64,000 nt of DNA from Lacrimispora celerecrescens (lineage in GTDB: Bacteria; Bacillota; Clostridia; Lachnospirales; Lachnospiraceae), in the NCBI RefSeq assembly GCF_000732605.1, contig NZ_JPME01000008.1:209450-273449 (forward strand), written 5' to 3'. Below are positions 8,470-18,024 of the stretch, piece by piece. The notes beneath the pieces were generated by a model, which was given only the letters and a program-made list of their open reading frames with translations, made no database searches and was not told the origin of the DNA. The first letter of the stretch is position 1. Each line of letters opens with the position of its first letter. The position numbers were made by a program, and so were the translations under genes.

Positions 8470-9783
8470 TCAGTTTAATTTGATCTTCTGTTCCAGTTCC
8501 GCCTGACACGCATCCAGTGCGTCTTTCGCGGAAGCATTTCCGGAAACGGCATTGTTTAAGTGCTTGCTGATGATCTCCTGCATTTCAGACTGCTGCTTTA
8601 CCACCGGAGGGGTAACCAGATAATCCAGGGATTTAAACACAGCTTCCCGATTCTCAGGAGGAGTGACCTTTAAGTAGGAATCCAGTACATCCTGATAGGT
8701 AACAGGCGGAAGTTCCCAGCTTGCATCCACCCGGATTTGTGCGGCTTCCTTGCTTCCTGCCAGGAATGCAGCAAGAGCGGCGGCGGCCTCAGGATTGGCG
8801 GTTTCTTTGTTTACAACATAGGCATTTGAGAAAAAATGTGTGGCTTTTGCCGTGTTGCCCGGCTCCACTGCCACGTCCCAGGCAAAATCGCAATTGTCGG
8901 TAAAGTCACTGAAGGCCCAGATTCCGGTCACAATCATACCCAGGCGTCCGGATTTGAACAAATCCCAATCGCCCATGCCGCCCATTTGTGCATCCGAAGG
9001 CATCACATTGCTGCCCGTCACCCAATCAGACATGATCTCCAGGGTTTCCACATTTTGCGGTAAATTGACCGTAAAATTCTTGCCATCCTCGCTTAACAAG
9101 CTTCCGCCGTTCTGCTTTACCCCTTTGTAAAATTCATGGAAGCTTAAGGGACGGTATAAACCATAGGTATCTGCGGATAAGGCGCGGATCTTCTTTGCGG
9201 CCTCTGACAATTCCGTCCAGGTCCAGTCGTCGGTGGGATAGGAAACTCCTGCCTTGTCAAATAAATCCTTGTTATATATAAGAACCACATTGGAGAAGGA
9301 ATTGGGGATTCCAAATTGTTTTCCATCGTACTTGAACGCTTCCAAAGCCGTCTGGTTAAAGCCTGATGTATCCCCGATCAGATCGCCGATGTCTAAAAGT
9401 ACATCTTCCGACGCATAGGCCACAAAATTTTCAAAATTCAGTTCAAATACGTCTGCCGCACTGCCGCCGACGATTTTTGACTGCAGTTGTGTGAAATAGT
9501 CATCATAACCAAAGCTTTGCAGTTCCACCTTGACATTTGGGTATTGCTCGTTAAATTTTGCAATCATTTTTTTCAATGCTTCCTCGGATGCACCGCTGCC
9601 AGAGAACTGGTCCAGGCGAATTGTGACCGATTCATCGGCCCCTGCCGCGTTTTTCTCCGTTTGGGCATCTGCCGATTTGCCTGCAGGTTTTTCTGTAGTA
9701 TTGGAGCCGCAGCCGGAGAGTAAAACAGCGGCACATGCCATTGCACTTACGGCCCATTTGCATTTTCTAGCCAATTTCTTCAT
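8470..9783 (-). CDS. sugar ABC transporter substrate-binding lipoprotein (family 1)
   Basis: Extracellular binding protein of the importer, 437 aa. Signal peptide with lipobox AAVLLSGC (Cys25), then an acidic linker and a MalE/UgpB-like body with PNVKVELQSFGYDDYFTQLQ near residue 90. GGGAGG precedes the ATG. Encoded between the LacI regulator and the two permeases. No ATPase gene is present in the operon, so a shared ATPase is expected. Ligand inferred to be an alpha-linked gluco- or xylo-oligosaccharide because the operon carries GH31 and GH65 enzymes. Confidence 0.92.
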   Translation of the reverse strand: MKKLARKCKWAVSAMACAAVLLSGCGSNTTEKPAGKSADAQTEKNAAGADESVTIRLDQFSGSGASEEALKKMIAKFNEQYPNVKVELQSFGYDDYFTQLQSKIVGGSAADVFELNFENFVAYASEDVLLDIGDLIGDTSGFNQTALEAFKYDGKQFGIPNSFSNVVLIYNKDLFDKAGVSYPTDDWTWTELSEAAKKIRALSADTYGLYRPLSFHEFYKGVKQNGGSLLSEDGKNFTVNLPQNVETLEIMSDWVTGSNVMPSDAQMGGMGDWDLFKSGRLGMIVTGIWAFSDFTDNCDFAWDVAVEPGNTAKATHFFSNAYVVNKETANPEAAAALAAFLAGSKEAAQIRVDASWELPPVTYQDVLDSYLKVTPPENREAVFKSLDYLVTPPVVKQQSEMQEIISKHLNNAVSGNASAKDALDACQAELEQKIKLN

Positions 9784-9796
9784 AATAACTGCCTCC

Positions 9797-10819
9797 CTAA
9801 TCGAACGAATGGTTGTCGCGCACCGATCCTCTTTCTACCAAAGTTAATGGAAATACTTTATTTTTGGGGGTGCGGTCCTCGTTTATTAAAAGTTTCACTG
9901 CTTCTGTTCCCTTATCAGCCACATCCTGATGTATGGTAGTAAGAGGCGGATCACATGCCCTGGAAAGCAGAGAATCATCAAAGCCTATGATGGAAATATC
10001 CTCCGGAACCCTTACGCCCTTCTCCCGCAGTCCTACGCATAAGCCCACCGCTAAAATGTCTGCAGAAACAAATACCCCGTCAGGCCTTTCGGTCAGTCCC
10101 GCCAGATATTCTCCCATTTTACAGCCGTGCTCAAAAGATACTTCTCCTGCTAATAAAAGGGATTTCTCCGGACTTAATCCGAACTCCTCCAGAGCCTTTT
10201 CATAGCCCTGACAACGTAAAAAATTCACGCCCTTATCATTGATCTGTCCTGTCACATAGGCAATCTTTCTAAGCCCCTTTTCCAGCAGATATTTCGTTGC
10301 CATATACCCGCCCTGCTTATCATCCACGCAAATGGAGTGAAAGCCGGAAGCTTCGCAGTAACTGTCCACCAGTACTACAGGGATGTTTAAGGCTTTTAAC
10401 TGACGGCATTCCTCATCATCGTTCATTCCTACCACGATCACGCCGTCTAATCCCCGGGTTCTGGCTACTTCCGCATACGTCTGGCCGGAATCGGCTCCGG
10501 AAATCAGAATATGATAGCCGCTTTTGCGGGCTGTATACTCCGCCGCCGACATGAAATCACCGTAAAAGGGATTGGAAAACATAAATTCCTTTCCTGACTC
10601 CGTTTGCGGAATCAGAACACCCAATAAGTTGCTCTTGTTGTTTGCCAGGGTGCGGGCCGCCTGATTTGGAATGTATCCCAATTCCTTTATCGCGTCATTG
10701 ACCCGCTTAATCGTTTCGGGACTTAAGCTTTGCGAGGGTGTATTATTGATTACATAAGATACCGTGGCTATGGAAACCCCCGCCTTTTCGGCCACGTCCT
10801 TTAAACCTGGTCTCTTCAT
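9797..10819 (-). CDS. LacI-family transcriptional regulator
   Basis: 340 aa. N-terminal helix-turn-helix LKDVAEKAGVSIATVSYVIN (6-25) and hinge helix, then a ligand-binding domain of the PurR/CcpA type. Ribosome site AAGGAAGG. It lies in the middle of the operon, between the GH65 gene and the binding protein, so it is expected to autoregulate the whole transcript; a LacI-type half-symmetric site occurs at 14817-14828 downstream of the operon promoter. The inducer is probably the imported disaccharide or a phosphorylated product, which is an inference. Confidence 0.93.
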   Translation of the reverse strand: MKRPGLKDVAEKAGVSIATVSYVINNTPSQSLSPETIKRVNDAIKELGYIPNQAARTLANNKSNLLGVLIPQTESGKEFMFSNPFYGDFMSAAEYTARKSGYHILISGADSGQTYAEVARTRGLDGVIVVGMNDDEECRQLKALNIPVVLVDSYCEASGFHSICVDDKQGGYMATKYLLEKGLRKIAYVTGQINDKGVNFLRCQGYEKALEEFGLSPEKSLLLAGEVSFEHGCKMGEYLAGLTERPDGVFVSADILAVGLCVGLREKGVRVPEDISIIGFDDSLLSRACDPPLTTIHQDVADKGTEAVKLLINEDRTPKNKVFPLTLVERGSVRDNHSFD

Positions 10820-10838
10820 AAAATCACCTTCCTTTCTT

Positions 10839-12989
10839 CTATTCCTCTTCCGTTATCAGCGTTCCACCTTCTCCGTCGATCACCGCCAGGTATCGTTTTC
10901 CTTTTACATTAAAGTGAAAAGATAAACGTTCCCAGTCCTTTGGGAGCCTTGGAAATAACTCCGGCTTGCCATTGTCCAGTGACAGACCTGCGAAACCAAA
11001 AATCACCGCCTGCCAGGAGGCACCTACTGCTGCCAAATGAATGCCTTCCCGCTCCGTATTCTTCATCCGGTTTTCCAGATCCAGAAACAGGCTCTTGTCA
11101 AAATATTCACTGGCTTTCTGCTCCAAGCCCAAATTTGCCGCCGCCCAGGCATGAATCCCAAAGCTTAAGCTGGAATCGTGAAGCGTCAGCGGTTCATAGA
11201 AATCCCAAATAGCCTTTTGCTCCTGTTTTGTAAACCATTCCGGCTTTAGAACCATGAGCAGTACTAAATCCGCCTGCTTTAACACCTGATACCTTTGCAG
11301 CCAGTCGAAATCGTACTGGTGGTAGGCCGCACTTCCGTCCCCGGCCTTCTGTCCCGGAAATGGTTCCAGCCGGAGGAAATTGTCGTCCTGAATGTACAAG
11401 TCCTTGTCCGGATCGTATTCAATCCGGCTCTTTTCTAAGATATCACGCCATTTTTCCATTTCTGAAACACTGGCTTTTGCGTCCTTTCTCTGGACCGCCT
11501 GTAAAGCCAGTCGGAGATTATGACGAGCCAGTAATACCGTATAGGCGTTGTTTCCTGAAACGCCGCAGTATTCGTCAGGTCCTTTGACAAAGAGCAGATT
11601 GTAAACATCATTTCTTTGGTCATAAGAAAATCTCCCGGCCCAATACCTGGCAGTTTCCACATACAGCTGCGCCGATTGGCTTTCCAGGGTTTCATCTCCT
11701 GAGACCGTTAAATAATTTTCAACGGCATAAGCCACGTCTGCGGTAATGTGAATCTCACAACGGCCGATGTCCCAGCTTTGGCATTGTTCTATGCCGCCTA
11801 TGGCGCACATCCACGGATACCTGGCACCCGGAAGATTCAGTGCCTCTGCGTTCTTTTTTGCGTCCGGCAAGGTGTTTAAGCGAAACAGAGCCAGATTTCT
11901 TGCGGCTTGCGGATCCGTATACAGGTAAAACGGAAACAAGAAAATATCCGTATCCCAGAAGCAGCAGCCTTTATACCGTCCGTGGGTCAGCCCCCTTGCA
12001 CCAATGCTGACCGTTGGGTCATTGTAAGGGCAATTCTGCATAAGCTGAAATATATTGAAGCGTAGGGCTGACTGTATGGAAACGTCGTTTCCTTTTTGGG
12101 TAATCTGTATGTCGGCTTGGTCCCAGCGATATTTCCAGGCCCGCTCGCTGTCTTCTAACAGCTTAGCAAAGGATTGGGTTATGATGCGGGGGCGCAAGTC
12201 TTGCCCGCCTTTATAGAAAGTTTCTGAGTCCTGTACTTCTTCCTGATCCCGTAAATATGCTTCCGTATAAAGAATCTTTTCGATTCTCACCGTTTCCCCT
12301 TCCTGCAGCGGGATATTGAGTTCTTTCGCCGGACAATCAGTCACCGAAGCGTCCTTTGCCGAGCCACGGCTTTGAACGATGCGGGCCGTGACGGCTACGG
12401 TCATACGACCGGAAACCTTACTGTCAGCCTTTAAAAAGCAGTAATCTTCTCCTATCTCCATTTCAGATACAGAGAGCAAAGAAACGGTGTCCAGGTTCTC
12501 TTTGGTCTGATCATCATCCACAGGCAGGTTCACGGTGTTCCCGTCTATCCCCATGATAACGGCTGCGTTCCCGCTGTAGTTTAAGGCCGTTAATTCTAGC
12601 GACAAGGCTGACACATGTTTGTTGTCCATGCTGATAAAACGGGAAATCTTGATTTGCGTTTTCCTTCCTTCCCGATCTTCCCACACCGCCTTCCTCTCAA
12701 AAAGGCCGTTTTTCATATCCAGGGCTTGGGAAAAAGATCGATATTCCCCAGTCCCTAAGGATAATTGAAAGTGAAACAAATCCGGCAGATTCACCATATC
12801 CGTAACACCGGGACTGATGTACTCAAATCCACCCGCTAAATAGTTACAGCGCTCGTAAGCCTTTGCCCCGTCCATGAAAAATGCACAGCGGGATCCCAAA
12901 TAACCGTTTGCCTGACTGAATATGCTTTCCAAAAACTTTGGGTTCTCTCTGCCCTCACAGCGTATTTTCCATGGCTCATACTGAATCAT
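10839..12989 (-). CDS. glycoside hydrolase family 65 phosphorylase-type protein
   Basis: 716 aa, close to the usual 750-790 of GH65 enzymes. These act on alpha-glucosides, mostly by phosphorolysis (maltose, kojibiose, nigerose, trehalose) to glucose 1-phosphate. Seen here: the N-terminal super-sandwich domain with NGYLGSR (28-34), the FWDTD motif (344-348), the catalytic acid in GRCEIHITADVAYAVENY with Glu412, and the late GIHLAAVGASWQAVIFGFAG segment near the anion-binding site. The start is preceded by GGAAGGAG and overlaps the upstream glycosidase by 14 bases. Which disaccharide is used cannot be read from the sequence; a hydrolytic member is possible. Confidence 0.88.
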   Translation of the reverse strand: MIQYEPWKIRCEGRENPKFLESIFSQANGYLGSRCAFFMDGAKAYERCNYLAGGFEYISPGVTDMVNLPDLFHFQLSLGTGEYRSFSQALDMKNGLFERKAVWEDREGRKTQIKISRFISMDNKHVSALSLELTALNYSGNAAVIMGIDGNTVNLPVDDDQTKENLDTVSLLSVSEMEIGEDYCFLKADSKVSGRMTVAVTARIVQSRGSAKDASVTDCPAKELNIPLQEGETVRIEKILYTEAYLRDQEEVQDSETFYKGGQDLRPRIITQSFAKLLEDSERAWKYRWDQADIQITQKGNDVSIQSALRFNIFQLMQNCPYNDPTVSIGARGLTHGRYKGCCFWDTDIFLFPFYLYTDPQAARNLALFRLNTLPDAKKNAEALNLPGARYPWMCAIGGIEQCQSWDIGRCEIHITADVAYAVENYLTVSGDETLESQSAQLYVETARYWAGRFSYDQRNDVYNLLFVKGPDEYCGVSGNNAYTVLLARHNLRLALQAVQRKDAKASVSEMEKWRDILEKSRIEYDPDKDLYIQDDNFLRLEPFPGQKAGDGSAAYHQYDFDWLQRYQVLKQADLVLLMVLKPEWFTKQEQKAIWDFYEPLTLHDSSLSFGIHAWAAANLGLEQKASEYFDKSLFLDLENRMKNTEREGIHLAAVGASWQAVIFGFAGLSLDNGKPELFPRLPKDWERLSFHFNVKGKRYLAVIDGEGGTLITEEE

Positions 12990-14793
12990 CTTCTGTATCT
13001 CCTTCCTTTAACCCTTCCATTAAACAATAGGCCAAAAAGCCGGCGCAGGTTGCAAATGCGGCGCCTGTGGTACATTCGCCTGTCAATTCATCCACGCTTT
13101 CACAGGCAATTCCATTGTCCATGGACGCCCTGCGCAGAAAGTCTAAAGACGCTTCCTTCCTGCCGCTGATCAAACCGTTAGCAACGCTCAGTATCCAGGG
13201 ATGAGGCGCATGGGGGCAGCCTATGTCTGAAAAGGGCTTTCCCGCAAAAGAGTATTGATAATCCGGGCTTCTTATGATCTCAACCGTATTCTGCCAAACG
13301 GGATCCTCTCTGTCGCAAAATCCGAAATATGGCAAAAGCTCTAAACTACCCGGCGGTTCATCATACACATCCCAGTTCCCGTCTTCGTCGACGGACCAGG
13401 CAAAAATCTTTTTCCCCTGATACTCCTTAATACAGTGGGTGCGAATTCCATGAAACAAGCTCAAAACTTCCTCTTCTAACCACTTAAGCGTTTCAGTAGG
13501 CCACAAATTTCGGTATAAGTTCCCCAGATCTCGCAGACACCGCCAGGTCAAAACATTGTTATACGTGCCGTAAGGATAAATTCGCATGTCATCCGTTGGC
13601 TGTAAAAAAGTTTCATACAGATGCAGGGCATCGCTTCGCTTGGTCTTTAGAATTGAAAGAATCTTCTTTACTCCCCTCTCGATATGGCCCTCCTGCAAAG
13701 CGGAAACCTCTCCCGTTGCATCTACGTAACGGCTAAGAGCCATTAAGGGAGCGCACAGTTCATCCAGTTCAAACCCCGGTTCCAACACTGTTCCATCTAT
13801 GTAACGGCTGTGAATGCCGATTTGTTTGATCTGACGGGTAAATACGTAGTCCAAAAGTTCCTTTGCATACTGCGGATCCGCCTTAAGAATCGAAGGAAAA
13901 CTCCACAGCAGACTGTCCCGGTCCCAATAAGCCGCGCTGACGTAATACCTGGGACTTCTGGACGTGACCATGACTACTTCCTCCGTATCCATCGTCATGC
14001 CCGTTGCATAAAAGAAGTTGAAGAATAAGTTCCTGTTTAACAGGGAATCCACTTCCGGAATACCCACAGTTTTCCGGCGCTCCGACAACCAGCACAGAGT
14101 CTCCTTATAAACTGCATCAAAACTCTGCCGCAGAAGTTCCTTCGCCGCCGTGGCCGCGGACACCTCTTCAAAGCCTACACCCCAAAAGGTATCTAACACG
14201 ACTGATTCGCCGGGCTTTAACAGACAATCATAGGTCCCCTTATAGCGGATCTCCTCTCCCTGTTCAAATTCCCAGGCTACCGGCAAAGCTGCCATAGGCG
14301 CAAATGCCATAACCGGCATTCCAATGGATAAATCAAAGACCGGGCCGTCATTCCAGCCTGAGCGGTAAACCGTCCTCTGCCCCGTAATCGTCTTATCCTC
14401 GTTGACGCTGTGAGTCACTTTTCCCCATGCACCGAGGAAACCGCATGAGATTTCCTTTTCTTCGTCGGAATGATTCGCGATCGTCAAGCGTATGGCAAAA
14501 GCCTTCTGACCTATGGGAGCCAGAAAAATACCCTCTGTACAAATACCATCCTTCGTTGATTCAAACCTGGGAATCCAGTCATATTCCCGCTTCCATCTCA
14601 AATCACAGAGCAAATCTCCACTCACCGCCCGCACAAAGGGCCGTATGAGAGGTTCGCTTTCGCCGCCCCAAAAGGCCAGCATCCCTTTGTAACCCATATG
14701 CAGAACTGTAAAGCTTTCTATGGAAGCCGTGTTCTGGTCCAATGTCGGCAGGCTGACAAATTCGTTCCCCGTGGGTATATAGCAATCTTGCAT
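12976..14793 (-). CDS. six-hairpin glycosidase, possible GH125/GH15-like
   Basis: 605 aa from the ATG at 14793, which has GGGGAGG upstream; a longer frame to 14892 crosses the promoter and is rejected. The N-terminal half is beta-rich and the C-terminal half looks like an (alpha/alpha)6 barrel with YYVSAAYWDRDSLLWSFPS (about 290-310), LEPGFELDELCAPL and MDNGIACESVDELTGECTTG near the end. These acidic motifs resemble metal-independent alpha-mannosidases (GH125) or glucoamylase-like families, but I cannot assign a family firmly. It is the first gene of the GH65/LacI/importer/GH31 operon, so it probably acts on the same glycan inside the cell (no signal peptide seen). Confidence 0.7.
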   Translation of the reverse strand: MQDCYIPTGNEFVSLPTLDQNTASIESFTVLHMGYKGMLAFWGGESEPLIRPFVRAVSGDLLCDLRWKREYDWIPRFESTKDGICTEGIFLAPIGQKAFAIRLTIANHSDEEKEISCGFLGAWGKVTHSVNEDKTITGQRTVYRSGWNDGPVFDLSIGMPVMAFAPMAALPVAWEFEQGEEIRYKGTYDCLLKPGESVVLDTFWGVGFEEVSAATAAKELLRQSFDAVYKETLCWLSERRKTVGIPEVDSLLNRNLFFNFFYATGMTMDTEEVVMVTSRSPRYYVSAAYWDRDSLLWSFPSILKADPQYAKELLDYVFTRQIKQIGIHSRYIDGTVLEPGFELDELCAPLMALSRYVDATGEVSALQEGHIERGVKKILSILKTKRSDALHLYETFLQPTDDMRIYPYGTYNNVLTWRCLRDLGNLYRNLWPTETLKWLEEEVLSLFHGIRTHCIKEYQGKKIFAWSVDEDGNWDVYDEPPGSLELLPYFGFCDREDPVWQNTVEIIRSPDYQYSFAGKPFSDIGCPHAPHPWILSVANGLISGRKEASLDFLRRASMDNGIACESVDELTGECTTGAAFATCAGFLAYCLMEGLKEGDTEDDSV

Positions 14794-14816
14794 AAATAAC
14801 ACCTCCCCATTTTTAC

Positions 14817-14828
14817 TGAAGCGTTTAA
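14817..14828. promoter_or_regulatory. candidate LacI-family operator
   Basis: TGAAGCGTTTAA closely fits the TGAAA-CG-TTTCA type half-symmetric site bound by LacI/GalR proteins. It lies about 37 bases downstream of the -10 element and upstream of the ribosome site of the glycosidase gene, where binding would block transcription. Binding by the regulator encoded at 9797 is inferred. Confidence 0.5.
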
Positions 14829-14864
14829 GTAGTATGTATAAAACTATTGATATTGTATAATAAC

Positions 14865-14893
14865 AATATACTCTTTTTTGTTTTTTTGTCAAT
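14865..14893 (-). promoter_or_regulatory. sigmaA promoter of the GH65/GH31 operon
   Basis: Minus-strand TTGACA (14888-14893), 17-base spacer rich in A, then TATATT (14865-14870). Near-consensus, about 70 bases upstream of the start of the glycosidase gene. Confidence 0.8.
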
Positions 14894-14956
14894 ATATTTT
14901 AATAAATTTCTTTACCCCGATGGAAGTTTATGCAAAGTTAACGATAAAAATCAAAA

Positions 14957-14991
14957 GAAACCCCATTATTGTAATTTAAAAATGGGGTTTC
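14957..14991 (-). terminator. intrinsic terminator after Gfo/Idh gene
   Basis: Inverted repeat GAAACCCCATT (14957-14967) and AATGGGGTTTC (14981-14991) with 13-base loop. On the minus strand it is followed by TTTTGATTTTTA, a good U-tract. Ends the operon that starts at 23623. Confidence 0.88.
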
Positions 14992-15023
14992 TCTGCTTCT
15001 AAAATTCTCCAGCCACTATCCAA

Positions 15024-16166
15024 TTAAAAGCTCAACGCGCCCTCCGGCTGGTTTTGCGCATAATTCCCGCCCAAATATCCTCTTGGCAGCATAGGCCGTC
15101 TTTCAAATCTGGATTTCATCTCATAAAACCCTTTCGTTTCCCCGCTTTCAATGATTCCCGTAAGGATTTCCAAAGCATGAAATGCCATATCACCATTTGT
15201 CCTGGGCACACGGCCTTTCCTTAAGGCCCAGGCCATCTCTGCCACTCCAAGACCTCTGTCATCACCATCGTATCCATGGGTATGTGGGAATACGATAGGC
15301 TCTGTCCGGCCTTTTAAGATGACCTTCACATCGCCGCCAAAGAAGTTGGGATCCTCCAGGAATATGATACCTTCCGTGCCGTAAAATGCCACATAAGGCT
15401 TTTCTGTGCGGATGCTTCTGGAATTAAAATGTAGCGTTCCCATACAGCCGCTTTTAAAGCGTAGAATACCCATAAGATACGTCTCTGATTCCTGGGAATA
15501 AGTCTCCCCAAAATTATCATTCTTTACAAAATAATGCTTCTGCTCCGGCATGAAAACGCCGGACATTCCGCACACTTCCTCCACCTCTCCAAGCACGTTA
15601 ATCATGGCAGTGGTATAATAAATTCCCACATCAATCCCAATTCCGCCTCCCGCTTTCGCTGTGTAGGGAAATTTCTCAGCCAAAAGCCGGGCATCCCTTT
15701 GAAGGACAGCCACGCTGGATGTCACGGTTCCGATCATGCCCGATTCCACCAAGTACCTGGCGGTCTGCACAGCCGCCCCCAGAAATGTGTCCGGTGCGCT
15801 GCATAGCAGCTTCCCCTTCTCATCAGCCAGGGCTATCAGCTCTTTTGCCTGGGTAATGTCAGCTGCCAACACCTTTTCCGTATACACATGCTTCCCATTC
15901 TCCAGAAGGTTCTTTATCACCTGGTAGTGAGCGGCAGGATTGGTCAGATTCACTACGATTTCAATTTCGGTATCCTCCAGTATTTCTTCCATTGTCATGG
16001 CACGAATGCCGTAAGCAACAGCTGTTTCTTCTGCCAACTGGCGGTTTAAATCACAACATCCTGCTAATTCCAGGATTTCAAAGGTCTTTGACATGTTTTC
16101 AATATAGATCCGGCTGATAGCTCCGCACCCGATTACCGCTGTCTTTACTTTCTTTATACCTTTCAT
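15024..16166 (-). CDS. Gfo/Idh/MocA-family NAD(P)-dependent oxidoreductase
   Basis: 380 aa sugar or cyclitol dehydrogenase. Rossmann motif VKTAVIGCGAISRIYIENM at the N-terminus (GxGxxS/A), then EIVVNLTNPAAHYQVIKNLLENGKHVYTEK with the EK pair that positions the substrate (around 95). The C-terminal alpha/beta domain includes AKAGGGIGIDVGIYYTTAMI, typical of the family. AAGGAGG site upstream. Last gene of the operon, 12 bases after the GH1 gene. Substrate unknown; the operon suggests oxidation or epimerisation of a sugar released by the beta-glucosidase. Confidence 0.9.
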   Translation of the reverse strand: MKGIKKVKTAVIGCGAISRIYIENMSKTFEILELAGCCDLNRQLAEETAVAYGIRAMTMEEILEDTEIEIVVNLTNPAAHYQVIKNLLENGKHVYTEKVLAADITQAKELIALADEKGKLLCSAPDTFLGAAVQTARYLVESGMIGTVTSSVAVLQRDARLLAEKFPYTAKAGGGIGIDVGIYYTTAMINVLGEVEEVCGMSGVFMPEQKHYFVKNDNFGETYSQESETYLMGILRFKSGCMGTLHFNSRSIRTEKPYVAFYGTEGIIFLEDPNFFGGDVKVILKGRTEPIVFPHTHGYDGDDRGLGVAEMAWALRKGRVPRTNGDMAFHALEILTGIIESGETKGFYEMKSRFERRPMLPRGYLGGNYAQNQPEGALSF

Positions 16167-16178
16167 ACGAAAGCCTCC

Positions 16179-17525
16179 TTATACCGCATTCTGCTCAATT
16201 ACCTTTGAATACCAATGTCCGCTTTCCTTGATAATTCTTTCCTGGGTATTGAAGTCCACGAATACGATTCCGAAACGGCTGCTATATCCGAATGACCACT
16301 CAAAGTTATCATACAAAGACCACTGGAAATATCCCTGTACATTAACTCCCTGGGAAATGGCCTCCCTAAGTGCTGTTAAATGCCTGTGGAGATAATCCTT
16401 CCTTGCGCCGTCTTCCACTTTTCCTTCCATGGAAACCACATCCGGGAAGGAAGTTCCATTTTCCGTTATGTAGATCTTGTCAATTCCGTAATCATTCTTC
16501 ATCCGCAATAGCATCGTTATCAGGCCTTGCTCTGTCACCGGCCAGTTTCTGTCATTGACAGGAACGTATTTGGGATTCTCTATCTTAAACCCAAGAGGCC
16601 ATACGCTGTCATCTGCCTTCACATGAAAGTCATTGTAATAATTCAGGCCGATGAAGTCCAGCTTTTGTCCAATGAGCTTCATGTGTTCCTCTTTAAATTC
16701 CGGAAGTCTTACTCCCTTGGAACGGTAAAACTCAATCATTTCCTGAGGATATCTGCCATACACAATGGGCTCAGCAAACCAGCGGTTTAAATACCCATCT
16801 GCCCTGGCTGCTGCCTGGATATCCTCTGGCTTATCTGTAAGAGGAAGCCTTCCCATAAGGTTTAAGGTAATTCCAATTTCCCCATCACAGCCCTTTTTAC
16901 GGAAATAATCCACCGCAAGGCCGTGACCTACATAAAGATAGTAAGACACCCGTACCGCAGTAGAAAAATCCCGGATACCAGGAGCCTGACGCCCTTCGGA
17001 ATTGCCTAAGAACGCAGCACAATAAGGTTCATTTAATGTAATCCATTTCTTCACCCTGCCATGAAATGCATCTATAACAACCTTTGCGTATTCCAAAAAG
17101 TATTCCGGCATCTGAGGATTGGCCCATCCGCCTATATCCTGCAGGGCCTGAGGAAGATCCCAGTGGTATAACGTGATATACGGTTCAATTCCTGCATTTA
17201 AAAGTTCATCTATAAGATTGCTGTAAAATTCAAGCCCTTTTTCATTGACTTCCCCGTATCCCTTTGGAAAAATCCTGGACCAGGCAATGGAGAACCGGTA
17301 AGCCTTGATTCCCATATGCTTCATCAAAGCTACATCCTCTTTGTATCTGTGATAATGGTCGCATGCTATTTTTCCATCATCTCCATTTAACACATTACCG
17401 GGAACAAGGCAATACCTGTCCCATATTGTTTCTCCTCTTCCGTCTTCATCCCAAGCACCTTCAATCTGGTAAGACGCAGTAGCCGCCCCCCATGCAAAGC
17501 CTTCCGGAAACTGTCTCTGTCCCAT
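16179..17525 (-). CDS. glycoside hydrolase family 1, beta-glucosidase
   Basis: 448 aa, normal length for GH1. Retaining beta-glycosidase of the cytoplasm. Signature FPEGFAWGAATASYQIEGAW at 6-25, acid/base Glu166 in TLNEPY, nucleophile Glu355 in YITENGTSF, and the sugar-binding WSLYDNFEWSFGYSSRFG near the C-terminus. The residue after FEW is not the Ser/Lys/Tyr set of 6-phospho-beta-glucosidases, so a non-phosphorylated substrate imported by an ABC system fits. The start at 17525 has GGAGGT 7 bases upstream; a start at 17552 would overlap the VOC gene. Confidence 0.93.
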   Translation of the reverse strand: MGQRQFPEGFAWGAATASYQIEGAWDEDGRGETIWDRYCLVPGNVLNGDDGKIACDHYHRYKEDVALMKHMGIKAYRFSIAWSRIFPKGYGEVNEKGLEFYSNLIDELLNAGIEPYITLYHWDLPQALQDIGGWANPQMPEYFLEYAKVVIDAFHGRVKKWITLNEPYCAAFLGNSEGRQAPGIRDFSTAVRVSYYLYVGHGLAVDYFRKKGCDGEIGITLNLMGRLPLTDKPEDIQAAARADGYLNRWFAEPIVYGRYPQEMIEFYRSKGVRLPEFKEEHMKLIGQKLDFIGLNYYNDFHVKADDSVWPLGFKIENPKYVPVNDRNWPVTEQGLITMLLRMKNDYGIDKIYITENGTSFPDVVSMEGKVEDGARKDYLHRHLTALREAISQGVNVQGYFQWSLYDNFEWSFGYSSRFGIVFVDFNTQERIIKESGHWYSKVIEQNAV

Positions 17526-17541
17526 GATTCCGACCTCCTTC

Positions 17542-18003
17542 TTATTCATCACGCTCTAGCAGCTCTACCACTACTTTCAGGCTGTCCAGCGCATCCATGA
17601 ATGCATATCTTCCATTGCCTCTCCTGTACTCACCTTTTTGCAGCAGTTCCATTCCCCAATCCTCACAGGCGCTGATGGTCTTTTGCATACCTTTTACATT
17701 AAATGAAATATGATGGATTCCTTCACCAAACTGTTCTAAATGCTCCTTCCAGATGCTTGGCTCTTCATTAGGCTGGATCAGTTCCATCTGTAAATCTCCG
17801 AAATAGAAGAATGTCATGTAGCACTTTGCCTTTGGCGCCGGCTCTCCCCTGTACTGCGTCTTTGTAATCTCGAATTCACCGCTATTTACGGTTTCAGGTT
17901 CCTCTACCCCGAAAAAGCGTGCAAACTCCTTTTTTGTCTTCTCAATATCATTTACCAGAAATCCAATCTGTGCCAGTCTCATGTCCTCAATTGGTTTGTC
18001 CAT
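17542..18003 (-). CDS. VOC (glyoxalase/bleomycin-resistance) superfamily protein
   Basis: 153 aa from 18003 (an ATG at 18015 is also in frame, but its ribosome site would touch the start). Single-chain paired beta-alpha-beta-beta-beta modules like methylmalonyl-CoA epimerase or glyoxalase: first module AQIGFLVNDIEKTKKEFARFFG, second module EGIHHISFNVKGMQKTISACE and C-terminal VVVELLE. The His and Glu of these segments are the expected metal ligands. Reaction unknown; placed between a mannonate-dehydratase-like gene and GH1, it may act on a sugar acid or lactone. Confidence 0.85.
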   Translation of the reverse strand: MDKPIEDMRLAQIGFLVNDIEKTKKEFARFFGVEEPETVNSGEFEITKTQYRGEPAPKAKCYMTFFYFGDLQMELIQPNEEPSIWKEHLEQFGEGIHHISFNVKGMQKTISACEDWGMELLQKGEYRRGNGRYAFMDALDSLKVVVELLERDE

Positions 18004-18024
18004 AATTATTCTCATCCTTTCAAT

